Position numbers and translations under genes: made by a program
Shown here: piece after piece, positions 15,387-17,470 of the stretch
Numbering within the stretch: the stretch's first letter is position 1
Layout: each line of letters begins with the position of its first letter
The notes under the pieces: generated by a model
What the model saw: only the letters and a program-made list of their open reading frames with translations
Database searches by the model: none
What the model was told of the DNA's origin: nothing
Source of the DNA: an uncultured Bariatricus sp.
Lineage (GTDB): Bacteria > Bacillota > Clostridia > Lachnospirales > Lachnospiraceae
Direction: 5' to 3'
Assembly (NCBI GenBank): GCA_934320645.1
Contig: CAKRFP010000044.1
Location: 1-17,470 of the forward strand
DNA length: 17,470 nucleotides

Positions 15387-15554
15387 GGACGCGACCGCCC
15401 GAACTTTGACAGGTCTCAGGCTTCACGCACGAACCATGGGAAGGAGCCTCTTAGGGCGCAAATTGTTTCAGCAATGGCTTCAACAATTTGCTGAGTCTCC
15501 TTCCCATCGTGCTCAAGGCGCCTGATCCCTGTCAAAGTTCGGGCGGTCGCTGGC
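15387..15554 (+). ncRNA. Candidate structured RNA / palindromic element, copy A
   Basis: 168 bases folding as one rod. Paired blocks are 15391-15413/15528-15550 (23 bp, perfect), 15416-15421/15520-15525, 15427-15431/15508-15512, 15436-15446/15497-15507 (11 bp), 15448-15450/15493-15495 and 15458-15467/15482-15491 (10 bp), with a 14-base apical loop holding GCAATGGC (15471-15478). Bulges include AACC (15432-15435) and the CTTA region (15450-15453). Ends are GGACGC and GCTGGC. It is more GC-rich than its flanks, has no T-run after it and encodes no credible protein. A homologous copy lies in the opposite orientation at 15632-15794. It could be a small RNA, an mRNA 3'-end structure for the upstream operon, or a non-autonomous mobile palindrome. 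Confidence 0.6.
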
Positions 15555-15622
15555 GCATCCCTGAAGTCTTGGTGTGTGTTCAAGAGTTTTACGTTGAGGT
15601 AGAAAATAGAAAAATTGTTATG

Positions 15623-15803
15623 TTATCAATAGTCAGCCAACAGCCATATTCTCTGGCAGACCGACTTTGCACAATGGAGGAGAGACGCAATCCATCATGA
15701 AGGCCATTGCCGCGCATGATGGATGGTTTAAGCGGCTCGTCGGAATGGTTTGTGCAACGGAGGTCAGACGGAGAATATGGCTGTTTGCGTCCCTTTATCA
15801 ATA
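15623..15803. repeat. 9-base direct repeats flanking copy B
   Basis: TTATCAATA occurs at 15623-15631 and 15795-15803, immediately outside the second palindromic element (15632-15794). This is the arrangement expected of a target-site duplication. The copies are AT-rich, so chance or a shared regulatory function is possible. Copy A has no matching flank. Confidence 0.45.
15632..15794 (-). ncRNA. Candidate structured RNA / palindromic element, copy B
   Basis: Homologous to copy A when read on the minus strand. Shared blocks with conserved spacing are GGACGC (15787-15792), GCACAAACCAT (15745-15755), GAGCCGCTTA (15729-15738), GCAATGGC (15703-15710), a GTCTC...CCAT.GTGC block (15669-15686) and terminal GCTGAC (15632-15637). 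Stems are 15639-15653/15771-15785 (15 bp), 15659-15662/15762-15765, 15667-15674/15750-15757 (8 bp) and 15690-15699/15715-15724 (10 bp). The inner 10-bp stem and outer stem differ in sequence from copy A but still pair, whereas the loops match. The part equivalent to the 11-bp stem of copy A is mostly unpaired here. It is followed on the minus strand by T-rich sequence (about 15600-15617). Confidence 0.6.
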
Positions 15804-15816
15804 ACAAATTTTTTAC

Positions 15817-15842
15817 ATACCCAAAAGTATATTTTTTGGTAT
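15817..15842 (+). promoter_or_regulatory. Candidate response-regulator box upstream of the second binding-protein gene
   Basis: AAAAGTATATTTTTTG (15823-15838) matches AAAAGTATGATTTTTTG (10618-10634) upstream of the regulator gene except for one extra base. It also lies inside an inverted repeat (ATACC-C-AAAA, 15817-15826, with TTTT-T-GGTAT, 15833-15842). It sits about 45-60 bases upstream of the likely -10, a normal place for an AraC-type activator. Confidence 0.5.
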
Positions 15843-15881
15843 ATGAGGTTTTCTATTTGCTACATCCTTTGCCTGGATTCT

Positions 15882-15890
15882 TGCTATTAT
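15882..15890 (+). promoter_or_regulatory. Extended -10 of the second binding-protein gene
   Basis: TGC followed by TATTAT (15885-15890). No convincing -35 lies 16-18 bases upstream, which fits an activator-dependent promoter. Expected start near 15897. Confidence 0.5.
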
Positions 15891-15932
15891 CTAAGCATAG
15901 AAAAGAAATCCAGACGAGGAGGAACGGAAATT

Positions 15933-17252
15933 ATGAAAAACAAAAAAAGATGGCTGGCACTGGGGCTGGTAGGAATCATGACACTTGGATGCTTTGCAGG
16001 ATGTGGAAGCAAGAGCGATGACAAGAGTGCAGACAGTAAAGGGGACAGCAGCAAAGGTTCTGTATATTATCTGAACTTCAAACCGGAGCAGGATGAACAG
16101 TGGCAGCAGCTGGCAAAAGACTATACCAAAGAAACAGGTGTAGACGTAACGGTTGTTACAGCAGCTTCAGGAAACTATGAAACCACTCTGATGAGTGAAA
16201 TGGGAAAGAGCGGAGCACCAACATTATTCCAGGTAAACGGACCGGTAGGACTTGCAAACTGGAAAGATTACTGTTACGACTTATCTGACACTGATATTTA
16301 CAAAGAACTCACAAGTGATGATTATGCACTGAAAGACGGAGACTCTGTAGCAGGTATCGGATATGTTATCGAAACATACGGAATTATCACAAATAAGACA
16401 TTATTAAAAGAAGCAGGATATACACCAGATGACATCAAATCCTTTGCAGATCTGAAGAAAGTAGCAGAAGACATTACAAAGAGATCTTCTGAACTTGGAT
16501 TCTCTGCATTTACTTCAGCAGGTATGGACGGATCTTCTGACTGGAGATTCAAGACACACCTTGCAAACCTTCCAATCTACTTTGAATATCAGGATGAAGG
16601 AATTAACACAACAGATGCAATCAAAGGTACATATCTTGACAATTACCGTGATATGTGGGATCTGTACATCAACAACAGCACATGTGCTCCAAAAGATCTT
16701 GCTGCAAAGACAGGTGACGATGCAAGAAATGAATTCCTGAATAAAAAAGCTGTATTCTATCAGAATGGTACATGGGAATATACACAGCTGATCGATGGCG
16801 GTCTTACAGATGATGATCTGACTATGCTTCCGATTTACTTTGGTGTAGGCGATGAAGCAAATCAGGGACTCTGCACAGGTACAGAAAATTACTGGTGCGT
16901 AAATAAAGAAGCAGACGAAGCTGATATTCAGGCTACATTAGATTTTATGGACTGGTGTGTAACTTCAGATGAAGGAACAAAATGTATGGCAGACGATATG
17001 GGATTCAACATTCCGTTTAAGAAAGCTCAGGAATCTCAGAATCTCTTTATCAAAGAAGACAAACAGATGACAGAAGACGGAAAGACTCCGGTAGCATGGA
17101 ACTTCTCAACAATGCCTTCAGAAGAGTGGAAAAATGGTGTTGGATCTGCACTGACAGCTTATGCAGCAGATCAGACAGATGCTAACTGGGATGCAGTAGT
17201 AAGTGCATTCGTAGATGGATGGGCATCTGAATACAAGCTTGCAAATGAATAA
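15933..17252 (+). CDS. ABC transporter extracellular solute-binding lipoprotein (probable carbohydrate binding)
   Basis: A 439-residue secreted lipoprotein. The ATG at 15933 has an AGGAGG ribosome site (15917-15922) and starts MKNKKRWLALGLVGIMTLG, with lipobox FAGC and lipidated Cys24. A Ser/Lys/Asp-rich linker (SKSDDKSADSKGDSSKGS) tethers it to the cell surface. The mature protein has the family 1 layout: VYYLNFKPEQDEQWQQLAKDY, the TLFQVNG segment, YGIITNKTLLKEAGYTPDD, KKAVFYQNGTWEYTQL and CTGTENYWCVNKEADEADIQATLDFMDWC. Many aromatic residues suit sugar stacking. Strong preference for AAC, ACA, GAA and TTC-type codons suggests very high expression, usual for the binding protein of an operon. 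A hairpin and a probable permease gene follow. The exact sugar is unknown. Confidence 0.92.
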   Translation: MKNKKRWLALGLVGIMTLGCFAGCGSKSDDKSADSKGDSSKGSVYYLNFKPEQDEQWQQLAKDYTKETGVDVTVVTAASGNYETTLMSEMGKSGAPTLFQVNGPVGLANWKDYCYDLSDTDIYKELTSDDYALKDGDSVAGIGYVIETYGIITNKTLLKEAGYTPDDIKSFADLKKVAEDITKRSSELGFSAFTSAGMDGSSDWRFKTHLANLPIYFEYQDEGINTTDAIKGTYLDNYRDMWDLYINNSTCAPKDLAAKTGDDARNEFLNKKAVFYQNGTWEYTQLIDGGLTDDDLTMLPIYFGVGDEANQGLCTGTENYWCVNKEADEADIQATLDFMDWCVTSDEGTKCMADDMGFNIPFKKAQESQNLFIKEDKQMTEDGKTPVAWNFSTMPSEEWKNGVGSALTAYAADQTDANWDAVVSAFVDGWASEYKLANE

Positions 17253-17278
17253 ATAAGTTGCATAAAAAGAACTGACCT

Positions 17279-17306
17279 AGGGGCAGGCGGTCTGCCTGCC
17301 CCTTTT
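17279..17306 (+). terminator. Intra-operon hairpin after the binding-protein gene (attenuating terminator or mRNA stabiliser)
   Basis: A perfect 10-bp GC-rich stem (17279-17288 with 17294-17303), 5-base loop, then only four Ts. The next gene starts at 17442 on the same strand with no clear promoter between. Partial termination or 3'-end protection would keep binding-protein mRNA in excess over permease mRNA. Confidence 0.75.
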
Positions 17307-17441
17307 AAGTGAGAGGAGAGCCTGTACGAAGCGGGTTTTCTGGATATGGGAAACTACGTTTTTCCATATAAAATAAAAAGTGAAATGAGAGCCACCTGGT
17401 AGGGAGATCCTTCCGGGCAAAAGGAAAAGAGGAGGATTTCT

Positions 17442-17470
17442 ATGGAAAAGGCACTGAAAAAACATGCACC
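17442..17470 (+). CDS. Start of a downstream gene, probably ABC sugar permease (partial)
   Basis: The ATG at 17442 is preceded by AGAGGAGG (17429-17435) and opens a frame reading MEKALKKHAP to the window end. The short basic N-terminus and position after a binding-protein gene are what is expected of a MalF/UgpA-type permease. Only nine complete codons are visible, so the function is inferred from context alone. Confidence 0.55.

Noticed and set aside
14362..15426. Long minus-strand open frame (354 codons) opposite the first binding-protein gene
   Set aside because: Its translation is rich in Cys, Phe, His and Arg, resembles no family, has no ribosome site, and lies antisense to a clearly recognisable lipoprotein gene; it is a shadow frame.
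15387..15550. Copy A as a simple rho-independent terminator
   Set aside because: No T-run follows, the stem is far longer than needed, and a homologous copy with conserved loops exists on the other strand.
15387..15794. The two palindromes as an insertion sequence with transposase or a CRISPR array
   Set aside because: No transposase-like reading frame is present, and there are only two divergent inverted copies without regular spacers.
15488..15807. Short open frames within and between the palindromic elements (70-72 codons on both strands)
   Set aside because: They follow the inverted-repeat arms, have no ribosome sites and no recognisable protein features; the structure explains the sequence better.
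15750..15932. Upstream in-frame extension of the second binding-protein gene from an ATG at 15750
   Set aside because: The extension runs through the palindromic element and promoter, while the ATG at 15933 has an AGGAGG site and begins a perfect lipoprotein signal peptide.

Overview
The window looks like a chromosomal stretch of a gut Firmicute, most likely Lachnospiraceae (Dorea/Coprococcus/Mediterraneibacter-like). Evidence: moderate GC, strong AGGAGG-type ribosome sites, TTGACA/TATAAT promoters, and typical clostridial families (YtrA-type GntR/ABC operon, YesMN two-component system with sugar-binding lipoproteins, fused ThrE exporter, split CitC/CitX). The genus is an inference. No tRNA, rRNA, CRISPR array, transposase or phage gene was seen.

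Layout. 204-1163 (+): DHH phosphoesterase, closed by a bidirectional terminator. 3083-1217 (-): three-gene operon of GntR/YtrA repressor, ABC ATPase and ABC-2 permease, with a near-consensus promoter and an overlapping palindromic operator. 3327-4411 (+): pyridoxamine/pyridoxal kinase overlapping a small Cys-rich TIGR04076-type protein, then a GNAT acetyltransferase (4570-5139), possibly preceded by a coupled micro-ORF. 6854-5248 (-): citC-citX, the citrate lyase ligase and prosthetic-group transferase, without lyase subunits in view. 7118-7870 (+): a 250-residue protein I do not recognise. 9274-7943 (-): fused ThrE threonine/serine exporter. 9619-10491 (+): purC, with a probable PurBox in its promoter and a structured leader.

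10708-17470 (+) is one functional block: a YesN-type AraC response regulator, a YesM-type histidine kinase and a lipoprotein solute-binding protein in overlapping translation; a 554-base intergenic region; a second, apparently highly expressed solute-binding lipoprotein; a hairpin; and the first codons of a further gene, probably an ABC permease. The likely logic is sugar sensing by the kinase (perhaps with the first binding protein) and response-regulator activation of the second binding protein and its transporter. An AT-rich box shared by the regulator and second binding-protein promoters fits this.

The most unusual structure is in 15387-15794: two ~160-base, rod-shaped imperfect palindromes in opposite orientations. 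Read in matching orientation they are homologous. They share short motifs at the ends, internal loops and apical loop (GCAATGGC), while two of their major stems have different sequences that still pair. That pattern of compensatory change points to a structured RNA or mobile palindromic element family. The second copy is flanked by a 9-base direct repeat.
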